Assembly (NCBI GenBank): GCA_017557785.1
Contig: JAFYYA010000077.1
Span: forward strand, 1 to 64,000
Direction of reading: 5' to 3'
Origin: Salinivirgaceae bacterium
Lineage (GTDB): Bacteria > Bacteroidota > Bacteroidia > Bacteroidales > SZUA-534
Length of the DNA stretch: 64,000 nt
The notes beneath the pieces are model-generated. The model searched no databases, had not been told where the DNA came from, and was given only the letters and a program-made list of their open reading frames with translations. This document shows, one piece after another, positions 53,142 to 61,730 of this stretch. A program made the position numbers and the translations under genes. The number at the start of each line of letters is the position of its first letter. Position 1 is the first letter of the stretch.

Positions 53142-55574
53142 ATGAAGAAAATCGATTTTAAGAAATTTGTGCCGTACTTGGCGGCAATCGGAATATTCAT
53201 TGCGCTAGCAACCGCCTACTGCTGGCCTGCAGTTGAAGGCAAAGTGCTGTCGCAGAGCGATATACTTAGCGGTCAATGTATCGGCCACGAAGTTAGCGAA
53301 TACGCAAAAGCCACTGGAAACACATCGTATTGGACCAACTCGCTCTTTGGCGGAATGCCCACATTCCAAATCTCATTCCCGACAACTTCATCAAAGATAA
53401 TCAGCATATTACGCAAAGCATACACATTCTTTCTAGGGTCGGTTTGGGCATGGTTCCTGACCTATCTTTTCGGTTTTTTCATACTGATGCGCGCCTTCGA
53501 TGTGAGCAAATGGCTGTCGATAATCGGATCAATTGCAGTAACGTTATCCACTTATTTCCTGATAATTATCGCAGCCGGTCACATCCATAAGGTATTTGCC
53601 ATCGGCTATATGGCTGCTGTTATAGCCGGATTCGTCTTCATTTTCAAAAAACGATACCTGTTAGGCGCTTCTCTGACAATGGTTTTCACGGCTTTTGGAA
53701 TGATTCTGCACCCGCAGATGGCTTATTATTTCATGATGATGGTGGGAATCTTCGGCGTGGCTGAAGTCTATATCCATCTGAAAGACAAAAGAGTAAAAGA
53801 TCTGATTATCGGGATTGGCGTTTTCGCCGCATCGCTGGGCATCGGTCTCGGAACTGGATACAGCAACATCAAAACCAATTCCGAGTATATGAAAGAGACC
53901 ATGCGCGGCGGACACTCTGAGTTAAACAGCGCTGAAGGCAAGACTCAGAAGGGTCTTGATTTCAACTACGCCACGAGTTGGAGTTACGGCATTGGCGAGA
54001 CGATGACGCTGATGGTGCCGAACTTCTACGGTGGTTCGTCGCACTACGAAGTAGGCACGAAATCAAACCTTTATGACGAGATGGTGAAGCAAGGCGTACC
54101 TAAAAGCAACGCCAAACAGTTCTGCCAAAGCCTGCCTATGTACTGGGGCGACCAACCTTTCACCGAAGGCCCCGTCTACGTTGGCGCCATAGTCTGCTTC
54201 CTGTTCCTGCTTGGCCTGATAATTGTGAAAAGCCCCTACAAATGGGCACTGCTGGCCGCTACGGTCTTCTCAATCCTGCTCTCGTGGGGACGTCATTTTG
54301 AAGGACTCACATCGTTGTTTTTCAATTATTTCCCGATGTACAACAAGTTCCGCGCCGTATCATCGATATTGGTTGTGGCCGAAGTGGCAATGCCGATTCT
54401 CGGATTTATGGCCCTGCAGCAGATTATCGACAAACGCATTGGCAAACAGGAACTTAAACTTGCGCTCTGCATTTCGGGCGGCATCACGGGCGGCATCTGC
54501 CTGCTGCTGGCTCTGTTCGGCGGTTCGATGTTCAACTTCACATCGGCCAACGACGGGCAGATTTTCAGTCAGTTACCCGACTGGGTCAACAAACTGATTA
54601 TAAGTGAACGTGCAACAATGCTGACATCAGACGCCTTCCGCTCACTGATTTTCATTGCGTTGGCATTCGGCACACTGTGGCTGTTTGTAGCCGAAAAAAT
54701 TAAGGTTAAACCGATGCTGATTGCTGTCGGATGTCTGGTGCTTATCGACCTTTGGCCGGTGAACAAACGCTACTTCAACAACGACAATTTCGTGAACGTG
54801 AAGGACAGGAAGGGCTACTTTGCAAAGACCGACTACGAAGAGCGAATTCTGCGCGACACCGACCCCAACTTCCGCGTTCTGAACCTGACAAGCAACACGT
54901 TCAACGACGCCCGCACGTCGTACTACCTGAAATCGGTGGGCGGATATCACGCTGCCAAACTGCGCCGCTATCAGGATTTGATTGACGAGCACATTTCGCG
55001 CGGCAACATGACCGTACTGAACATGCTGAACACCAAATACATAATTCAGCAAACCGAACAGGGGGCGACGCCAATGCTCAACGCTGAAGCGTGGGGTAAT
55101 TGCTGGTTTGCCGACTCACTGATTGTGGCCGAATCACCACGCGAAGAGTGCGACGCACTGAACAACATCAAATCTGCCTCAACGATAGTTACTGACGCAA
55201 AATTCAGCAATCTGGTGCAGGGCTTCAACCCAGTCCCCGACTCTGCCGCAAACATTCACCTGACGAGTTATGCACCCGATGTTCTGGAATATACATCAAG
55301 TTCAAGTCTGGCCAAAACGGCTGTGTTCTCTGAAATCTACTACCCCTACGGTTGGAAAGCCTACATTGACGGGCAGCCGACAGATATTTTCCGCGCCAAT
55401 TACGTGCTTCGTGCGCTGAACATTCCAGCAGGCGAGCATCAAATCCGATTCGAGTTCCGCCCCGACACCGTCTACAAAGGCGACAAGGTTGGCGTTGTTT
55501 GCCTGATTCTAATGCTGGCGTTCGTGGCCGGAAGCATTGGCTGGGGCATACGAAAGAGTTTGAAGGCAGAATAA
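53142..55574 (+). CDS. YfhO family multi-pass membrane protein
   Basis: About 810 residues from the ATG at 53142 (MKKIDFKKFVPYLAAIG). A dozen or so membrane helices occupy residues about 10-540, with the large loop SQSDILSGQCIGHEVSEYAK and NSLFGGMPTFQIS after helix 1 typical of YfhO proteins, then a soluble extracytoplasmic C-terminal domain (about 570-790) and a last helix. YfhO proteins resemble GT-C glycosyltransferases; in Firmicutes they glycosylate lipoteichoic acid, while the Bacteroidota role is not known. Weak promoter-like TTTG/TACTTTCG at 53060-53087. Confidence 0.88.
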   Translation: MKKIDFKKFVPYLAAIGIFIALATAYCWPAVEGKVLSQSDILSGQCIGHEVSEYAKATGNTSYWTNSLFGGMPTFQISFPTTSSKIISILRKAYTFFLGSVWAWFLTYLFGFFILMRAFDVSKWLSIIGSIAVTLSTYFLIIIAAGHIHKVFAIGYMAAVIAGFVFIFKKRYLLGASLTMVFTAFGMILHPQMAYYFMMMVGIFGVAEVYIHLKDKRVKDLIIGIGVFAASLGIGLGTGYSNIKTNSEYMKETMRGGHSELNSAEGKTQKGLDFNYATSWSYGIGETMTLMVPNFYGGSSHYEVGTKSNLYDEMVKQGVPKSNAKQFCQSLPMYWGDQPFTEGPVYVGAIVCFLFLLGLIIVKSPYKWALLAATVFSILLSWGRHFEGLTSLFFNYFPMYNKFRAVSSILVVAEVAMPILGFMALQQIIDKRIGKQELKLALCISGGITGGICLLLALFGGSMFNFTSANDGQIFSQLPDWVNKLIISERATMLTSDAFRSLIFIALAFGTLWLFVAEKIKVKPMLIAVGCLVLIDLWPVNKRYFNNDNFVNVKDRKGYFAKTDYEERILRDTDPNFRVLNLTSNTFNDARTSYYLKSVGGYHAAKLRRYQDLIDEHISRGNMTVLNMLNTKYIIQQTEQGATPMLNAEAWGNCWFADSLIVAESPREECDALNNIKSASTIVTDAKFSNLVQGFNPVPDSAANIHLTSYAPDVLEYTSSSSLAKTAVFSEIYYPYGWKAYIDGQPTDIFRANYVLRALNIPAGEHQIRFEFRPDTVYKGDKVGVVCLILMLAFVAGSIGWGIRKSLKAE

Positions 55575-55613
55575 CGAACGAACACCATCTGCAGGTGTGT
55601 TTGTATGCATTTT

Positions 55614-56519
55614 CTATCTGTCAAAAAACAAATTGGCACTCACGTTCCATCTGAATTTGACAAGCATATTACCGCAAGCTGGGCGCAATGTCAATATATA
55701 AAACACCCATAATGTGATAGTTGCGCCCCATTTCAAAATTTCTGAAATGTAGCGTTTCAGTAAGGCTTTGGTACCAATGTTTTTACAGCGCAAACGCTCG
55801 CTTGCGCCTATCCCCGCGCCCAATTTGGCAATAAAATCCGCCGTAGTGCGGTGTGGCGGAATACTGTGCTCCACGGCGGCTTTGGGGAAATAATAAATTG
55901 GGAAACCAGCGGCCTTTATACGATTGAAAATGTCTTTTTCCTCGCCCCCCATCAGGTTCTTCTTGCTGCGACCCAAAGCGGTGTTGAACATTCCACACTT
56001 ATCGGCTACAGCGCGACTGATACCCATATTAGCTCCTATAGGATATTTATTTCCTTTGAACAGCGACACTTCGCGCCCCATATCCAATGCCGAAACCCAC
56101 GAATAGGTCCATCGGCAAAGCCATGCGGGTGTTTCGCCCGACTCAAACGCTGGTGTGATTTTTCCGCCAAAAGCACCTGCATCGGGATATTTCTGAAGAT
56201 AAACCGACAAATTGGCCAAATAGTCCGAACAGAGCATTGCATCATCGTCTAAAAAGACCAACCAATCGCCATTAGCTTCGGCAATTCCTCGGTTTCGCGC
56301 AAAAGACAGCCCCTGACTAGTCTCAACAAAATATCGGAACTGCACCTGCGGATAATCAGCATCGAACTGTCGGCACAACCGCTCAGTATCATCAGTGCTA
56401 TTGTTGTTGATCAGCAAAATTTCATAGTCAGACACAGGGAATCCGTTTTTAGCAATCTTTTGTAAACTGCTGTAAATGAATTTATCGCGATTATATGTAC
56501 AAACAATTAGCGAGAGCAT
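55614..56519 (-). CDS. Glycosyltransferase family 2
   Basis: 301 residues. GT-A fold: N-terminal LSLIVCTYNRDKFI, LLINNNSTDDT, SQGLSFARNRGI, and the metal-binding LVFLDDDAML (Asp91-93). Residues about 245-290 contain one or two membrane-associated helices (WGATITLWVFYIL). Sugar and acceptor cannot be read. Last gene of the minus-strand polysaccharide operon; it starts immediately after the previous gene stop. Confidence 0.92.
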   Translation of the reverse strand: MLSLIVCTYNRDKFIYSSLQKIAKNGFPVSDYEILLINNNSTDDTERLCRQFDADYPQVQFRYFVETSQGLSFARNRGIAEANGDWLVFLDDDAMLCSDYLANLSVYLQKYPDAGAFGGKITPAFESGETPAWLCRWTYSWVSALDMGREVSLFKGNKYPIGANMGISRAVADKCGMFNTALGRSKKNLMGGEEKDIFNRIKAAGFPIYYFPKAAVEHSIPPHRTTADFIAKLGAGIGASERLRCKNIGTKALLKRYISEILKWGATITLWVFYILTLRPACGNMLVKFRWNVSANLFFDR

Positions 56520-57596
56520 TTATCGGAATATTCTTACATATAGATTTTTCATAATCCTATCACATAACGAATTAAATCGTTCGAACCAAGACGGCCACCG
56601 TTGGTGGCGGCGATGCCAGTAAGCCATTGCATCGAAATGAAGTATTTTGTTTTCGGGATAAAGTTTTATAGTCCCCAAATCAAATTGTTCGCAAACCTTC
56701 TGATATTCTGATTCGGCGCAACTAAAACGTTCGGAATCAAACATTTCGCGCGGCATATCAAGAAGATGACATTTGCAGACAATCCTTAGTCTGTTCAAAT
56801 AATATTGCCGCAAAAACTGCAAACGGACAGGCGACAACTTAGATTTGTCATAATTGCCGAAAAACTTGAGCAACTGGTCTGTAACCTTTTCCAATTGCCC
56901 GATGTTGCGAACCAAAACCTGTGGGTTCATAGTCTGCCCCTCACGAGCCAAATTATATTGGTACAAATCGATATTGTAAAAAACGATACTTTGGGCAACA
57001 AACAACGGATATGTAGCCCACTCTAAATCGGTGTACGACACACCTTCGGTCTGGCGGTAGTTCATCTGGCGCAACATCTTTGTGCGGTACGTCAGTCCAT
57101 GCATCAAAAAGAATCGTATATAACCGTCTTTCAGAACATTATCAAGCTCATAAACACGTCCGTACTCATATAGTTCTTTACCATAGACATTATATTTCGA
57201 CAATTCAGTTTTGCCATCTGCATTCAGAACCGTAAAATGAGTGACCAGAATATCTGCATCAGCCGTCTGTAATTCTGCAAGGAAAGCTAGCAAACCATCG
57301 GAATTGAAATAATCATCGCTATCAAGAATCTTGACATACTTGCCTTTGGCTACAGGTAACGCCGTATTGATAGTGGAGCCGTAGTTGCCGTTGGGCTTGT
57401 CGATGACCGTAACCGTATCGGGGAACCGCTCCTTATATCTGTTGGCAATGGCGAGCGAGCCGTCGCGGCTGCCATCGTTGACCACAATAGCCTCAAGCTG
57501 CTCAAGCGCGCCGTCAACAAGCAAAGAGTCGAGACACCGCGGAAGCAAGGCCTCCATATTATAGGTGGGGATGATTATGGAAAGAAGTTTGCTCAT
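56520..57596 (-). CDS. Glycosyltransferase family 2
   Basis: 358 residues. N-terminal LSIIIPTYNMEALLPRCLDS, VVNDGSRDGS, NGNYGSTINTAL and metal site ILDSDDYF (Asp92, Asp94, Asp95). The C-terminal 150 residues are helical and lineage-specific. Similar proteins occur in capsule and LPS loci. Start overlaps the acyltransferase stop by 4 bases (ATGA). Confidence 0.92.
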   Translation of the reverse strand: MSKLLSIIIPTYNMEALLPRCLDSLLVDGALEQLEAIVVNDGSRDGSLAIANRYKERFPDTVTVIDKPNGNYGSTINTALPVAKGKYVKILDSDDYFNSDGLLAFLAELQTADADILVTHFTVLNADGKTELSKYNVYGKELYEYGRVYELDNVLKDGYIRFFLMHGLTYRTKMLRQMNYRQTEGVSYTDLEWATYPLFVAQSIVFYNIDLYQYNLAREGQTMNPQVLVRNIGQLEKVTDQLLKFFGNYDKSKLSPVRLQFLRQYYLNRLRIVCKCHLLDMPREMFDSERFSCAESEYQKVCEQFDLGTIKLYPENKILHFDAMAYWHRRHQRWPSWFERFNSLCDRIMKNLYVRIFR

Positions 57597-58753
57597 TTAT
57601 CTGATATTCTATTATTTGCAACCATTCTACCGCCTGTAAGCACAGCCAGTATTTTCGGCATAAATCTATTCATTATTAAATATATGCAATGACAGATTGC
57701 GTAAACCAAAACAGTGCCCAAAACAAGCGACGCGAAATTCAGGACCTTATTCGCGGGAGGTAAAAACAATGTTATCAACCAATTAACCACATCGACAACC
57801 AAAACCATATGTGCCATATACACAAAAAACGAACTTTTTGACAATGCGCCAACCGGGCTGTGTTTTTCGGATAGCGCCGCACACAAATTAAAGAATAGAG
57901 GAATGGCGCAAAGCACAAATAATCGTGAGGTTATGCAATAAATCCATTCGTTAACATTGAACGACACTGACGCAACAATCAGCAGTAATGCCGACAGATA
58001 CAATTGAATTTTAAAATGTTTGCTGAAAAATCCTGACATATTGAATCGGTTTATGCAAAACCACGCACCCAAAGAGAACATAAAAAACGCTTTCGACGAG
58101 AAACCAGGGTATGGAATCGATAAATCGACGCTATAAAGCAGACCAGCCAATATCAGAAAAAGTTTTCCTGCTTTCCTCACCATAAAATATATGAGAGGCG
58201 ACAGAAGCACGACCACCATAAGGTCGCGGAGAAACCAGGCCGGTTCGTCCATCGGCACGCCCGAACTGACGGAAATTCCAAAAAGATTTATCTGCTCGGG
58301 GCGTAAATCGCCATACAGACATCTGTCCCAAAACAGACGAAACCATCCGCGCTCGTTAAGCAGGGCGACCATATCAACAGGCTCGTTTCCTTTTATAAAA
58401 TGTCCGATAGAGCGCGTTATAAGGAAACCGCACATAGCTATCAGATTCCAAAGCAGATAGGGCACTAAAAGCGTGGCTCCGCGTTTTTTTATCTTAGCAA
58501 GCCAAACATCGGCGTTCCAATTTTCTAACTTCCTGAAAAACAAGTATCCGGATATGAGAAAAAAGGCAGGAACCGCGACCGAAAACAACACTCTGAAAAT
58601 CATAATTGTTGACGCTTCATACCAACCTTCGGAAAAAATCTCAGTTCCGTCGGTGTAATATTGCCTAACGTGAAGCCCGACAACCATAAAAGCCAAAACC
58701 GGCCTCAACCAATCAATTGTTTCCGATTGTATTTTCTGCCAATCGCCGCTCAT
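57593..58753 (-). CDS. Acyltransferase 3 family membrane protein
   Basis: 386 residues with about ten membrane helices. N-terminal DWLRPVLAFMVVGLHVRQY carries the family His (active-site region), followed by RVLFSVAVPAFFLISGYLFF, and GVPMDEPAWFLRDLMVVVL. Family members O-acetylate (or otherwise acylate) surface sugars using a cytoplasmic acyl donor. Overlaps both neighbours by 4 bases (ATGA), so it is tightly coupled within the polysaccharide operon. Confidence 0.92.
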   Translation of the reverse strand: MSGDWQKIQSETIDWLRPVLAFMVVGLHVRQYYTDGTEIFSEGWYEASTIMIFRVLFSVAVPAFFLISGYLFFRKLENWNADVWLAKIKKRGATLLVPYLLWNLIAMCGFLITRSIGHFIKGNEPVDMVALLNERGWFRLFWDRCLYGDLRPEQINLFGISVSSGVPMDEPAWFLRDLMVVVLLSPLIYFMVRKAGKLFLILAGLLYSVDLSIPYPGFSSKAFFMFSLGAWFCINRFNMSGFFSKHFKIQLYLSALLLIVASVSFNVNEWIYCITSRLFVLCAIPLFFNLCAALSEKHSPVGALSKSSFFVYMAHMVLVVDVVNWLITLFLPPANKVLNFASLVLGTVLVYAICHCIYLIMNRFMPKILAVLTGGRMVANNRISDK

Positions 58754-59847
58754 ATTTGCATATTCAATACATTCTCAATAATTTGGTGCATATCGTAGTA
58801 CTTATACTCAGCCAGACGACCTCCGAAAATGATGTTCGGGTTTTGTGCCGCCAAAGCCGCATACTGGGCATAAAGAGCGTTGTTGCGGCTGTTGTTGATG
58901 GGATAATAAGGTGCAGCACCACGCTCCCATTTTTGCGAATACTCATAGGTGATGACCGTGTCGGGCTGCTGGCCGAACTCGAAGTACTTGTGCTCGATGC
59001 AACGGGTATAGGGAACTTCTGCCTCGGTGTAGTTGACCACGGCATTCCCTTGAAAATCAGACACTCCTGTAAGCAGTTCATGCTCGAAACGCAGTGAGCG
59101 GAAATCCAACTCGCCAAAACGGTAGTTGTAGAAGGCGTCAATCTGACCAGTAAAGACAATCTTGTCGGCAAGAGCATCAAAATACTCGCGATTGGCAAAA
59201 TAATCGGTGTTCAGACGCACTTCGCAACCATCAAGCAACTTATTGAAAATCTGCGTATAGCCGCCAATAGGGATACCTTGAAATATGTCGTTGAAATAGT
59301 TGTTGTTGAACTCAAAACGGAACGGCAGTCGGCGTATCACAAAAGCAGGGATTTCTGTAGCCTTCATTCCCCACTGCTTTTCGGAATATCCTTTGACAAG
59401 TGTTTCGTAAATATCACGTCCTGCAAGTTTAAGCGCCTGTTCTTCAAGATTTTTTGGCTCGGAAATGTCAGCAAACTCAGCCCGTTGCTGCTCAATTATC
59501 GCCTTTGCATCTTCTGGTGTGTTAACGCCCCAAAGTTGGTGGAAAGTGTTCATATTGAAGGGCAGATTGTAGCGTTTGCCCTTGTAGTAGGCAACTGGCG
59601 AATTCACAAAATTGTTGAACGACACAAGGCTGTTCACAAAATTCCAAACCTGCAGATTCGATGTATGGAAAATGTGCGGTCCATACTTATGCACGTTGAT
59701 ACCAGCGGTGTTTTCCGTATAGCAACCTCCACCAACGTGAGGGTTGCGGTCGATGACAAGGCACTTCTTGTCCACCGCCTTCGCACGGTAAGCAAACATA
59801 CTGCCGAACAATCCGGCACCGACTATAAGATAATCGTATTGTGGCAT
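58750..59847 (-). CDS. glf: UDP-galactopyranose mutase
   Basis: 365 residues, full length. FAD enzyme that interconverts UDP-galactopyranose and UDP-galactofuranose. The FAD-binding LIVGAGLFGSMFAYRAK (Gly10, Gly12, Gly15), the VGGGCYTENTAGINVHKYGP segment, FHTSN, GYSEKQWG, and the C-terminal FGGRLAEYKYYDM are all conserved. It shows that the encoded polysaccharide probably contains galactofuranose. Confidence 0.97.
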   Translation of the reverse strand: MPQYDYLIVGAGLFGSMFAYRAKAVDKKCLVIDRNPHVGGGCYTENTAGINVHKYGPHIFHTSNLQVWNFVNSLVSFNNFVNSPVAYYKGKRYNLPFNMNTFHQLWGVNTPEDAKAIIEQQRAEFADISEPKNLEEQALKLAGRDIYETLVKGYSEKQWGMKATEIPAFVIRRLPFRFEFNNNYFNDIFQGIPIGGYTQIFNKLLDGCEVRLNTDYFANREYFDALADKIVFTGQIDAFYNYRFGELDFRSLRFEHELLTGVSDFQGNAVVNYTEAEVPYTRCIEHKYFEFGQQPDTVITYEYSQKWERGAAPYYPINNSRNNALYAQYAALAAQNPNIIFGGRLAEYKYYDMHQIIENVLNMQI

Positions 59848-59850
59848 AGA

Positions 59851-60708
59851 CTACAAATTATGGTGGCATTGTGACAAATCGGGACATATAAACTTGGCGT
59901 GAATCCGCCACTGCTCCTTTGGCGGCATCTTCATATAATCGCCATAAATGTTTTTCAAATAAGCATCTGGATTGCCAGGCGCATAAAATTTATGCCCTTC
60001 AAACTCAACTTCCGACAACGGGAACATATCAGTTTTCAATGTCGGATAACCATAAGTAAGTCGTTCCATCGGTGAAAAAATCCGATCTTTTGAACGTGCA
60101 ATACAGATCAATTTGAAAACAATTTTCAATGCAGCATAGATAACCGGAAAGACAAAATACCGAATGATATTCATCAATGTCAATGGCCGATTGTAATGGA
60201 AAAAGCCGAAACACTTTTGAAACCAATTTAAGAAAAAACGAAACGCGGGCTTTGCTAACGTAGGGTACTCGACTGCCTCAAAAACATCGATGAAAATACC
60301 GCGATGGTAATCGGTTGTGAACACATCGAAATCGTTAATATAAAAAGTATTGTCTTTGCGTATTTTAAAAATACCGCGACCAACACCTGACTGAGGCTCG
60401 TTTTTTTCTGTTTGCAAGAAATAACCATTTTCCAGCTGTGAAGCACCAATTTCAATGAATTTTTTATAATCTTCAGCAGGCATCGAGACATCAACATCAT
60501 CGTCCCACGGAATAAATCCTCCATGACGTACCGCGCCCAATAAGGTTCCATAGCTTAACCAATACTGCAAATTGTTGGATCGGCACACTCGATCAAATTC
60601 GATAAGTATTTCCAGCGCAGCCTGCTGCGATTGTCTGAAAACGCTGCCTTCTGGGTTGTATTTCGCTTTTAATTCTGCGCTATTTATTGATTCCGATACT
60701 CCTGACAT
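59851..60708 (-). CDS. LicD family phosphotransferase
   Basis: 285 residues. The LicD core is clear: LQYWLSYGTLLGAVRHGGFI followed by PWDDDVDVSM (Asp69-71, Asp73, the metal-binding residues), and the C-terminal block with DMFPLSEVEFEGHKFYAPGN and YGDYMKMPP. LicD proteins transfer phosphocholine or related phospho-alcohol groups from CDP donors onto surface glycans. The start overlaps the stop of the opine dehydrogenase gene by one base. Its donor may be made by the two enzymes encoded just upstream. Confidence 0.93.
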   Translation of the reverse strand: MSGVSESINSAELKAKYNPEGSVFRQSQQAALEILIEFDRVCRSNNLQYWLSYGTLLGAVRHGGFIPWDDDVDVSMPAEDYKKFIEIGASQLENGYFLQTEKNEPQSGVGRGIFKIRKDNTFYINDFDVFTTDYHRGIFIDVFEAVEYPTLAKPAFRFFLNWFQKCFGFFHYNRPLTLMNIIRYFVFPVIYAALKIVFKLICIARSKDRIFSPMERLTYGYPTLKTDMFPLSEVEFEGHKFYAPGNPDAYLKNIYGDYMKMPPKEQWRIHAKFICPDLSQCHHNL

Positions 60709-61730
60709 TATCCTAATAAATTATTGCAATTTATTTTACCCATTCCCCACTCATAAACCTTGTCTATAACAGGGGTGCTAATATCATATTTTTCCGCTAA
60801 TTCTTTAATAAAACGGAGTCCAAATGGAAAATCCTCAGTAAAATATCTGTTTTGAAAATCGGGGACAAAACCATTATCCGTCTCTTTCATAGGAGACAGT
60901 AATCCCCGAAAGGCAGGTATGCTCTTAATCTTTTTCGTAAGACTCGCTGCATCCGAACTCTCGTAATACTTCAAAAGTGGGAGAATAGAATCTTTCTCAA
61001 CTGGCAATTTTCCTAACAAGCTGAAAAATTCTTCATCCATTTTTATAATTGTATCAGAAGAATCGTCAGACCATTCTTCATAAAACAAGATATTGCGATC
61101 AAATGGTTTACCATCCCAATTATGAAATAACGAATACAAACGTCCCGTATGCAAAATCGGATTGCTGTTAGTCAATGATACTTCATAAAAACTTTTTAGA
61201 AGCTCCACGGATGTAATCCAAAGTTTCCCAACAAGCTGTCGAAAAACTTCTGTATCAAGAATATTTTCCGTCGCAATGTAAGCTTTAGGCTTGTAACCTA
61301 AAAGATTAGCCGAATGTCCATAAACTCCCACCCGAGCAATGAACGGGGTTCGTTGAAAGCCAAACAGTTTAGATTGTGAATCGAATATTTTATGTGCGGC
61401 GAAGAAAAAACCCGTACTGCACACTATCGACCCGACAACCGTTTTTTTAGACAAATATGGTTTTATACATTTCAGCTCGTTTTCAATAGCATAGCCAGGA
61501 AGACAAAGAAATACTATGTCACAGTTTTTAACCACAGTTTCAGGATTATCGCTGATTTCATTGATTCTTCCTATGTATTTTTTCCCTTCGCTGTCTGTGA
61601 CTTCAATTTTTTTTCCCCATTTTTCAGGATTACGCGTTAGAATATTCAACAAAACATTTTCATTCGCAGACAAAACTCCCGAACAAACGTGTCCCAATGC
61701 TCCACCACCGCAAATGCATATTTTAATCAT
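60708..61730 (-). CDS. NAD/NADP octopine/nopaline (opine) dehydrogenase family protein
   Basis: 340 residues. N-terminal Rossmann fold with ICGGGALGHVCSGVLSANEN (GGGALGH at 8-14), VFLCLPGYA, and a C-terminal octopine-DH domain (about 185-340) with TNSNPILHTGRLYSL, carrying the conserved Asn/His, and RYFTEDFPFGLRFI. Opine dehydrogenases join an amine and a 2-oxo acid by NAD(P)H-dependent reductive amination. In a glycan locus, the likely product is a carboxyalkyl-amine decoration. Gene overlaps the upstream fusion gene by 4 bases and the LicD gene by one. Confidence 0.88.
   Translation of the reverse strand: MIKICICGGGALGHVCSGVLSANENVLLNILTRNPEKWGKKIEVTDSEGKKYIGRINEISDNPETVVKNCDIVFLCLPGYAIENELKCIKPYLSKKTVVGSIVCSTGFFFAAHKIFDSQSKLFGFQRTPFIARVGVYGHSANLLGYKPKAYIATENILDTEVFRQLVGKLWITSVELLKSFYEVSLTNSNPILHTGRLYSLFHNWDGKPFDRNILFYEEWSDDSSDTIIKMDEEFFSLLGKLPVEKDSILPLLKYYESSDAASLTKKIKSIPAFRGLLSPMKETDNGFVPDFQNRYFTEDFPFGLRFIKELAEKYDISTPVIDKVYEWGMGKINCNNLLG

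Noticed and set aside
55582-55598. Possible terminator between the yfhO gene and the convergent glycosyltransferase gene
   Set aside because: The stem ACACC/GGTGT is only 5 bases and the following T-run is broken, so it is not supported.
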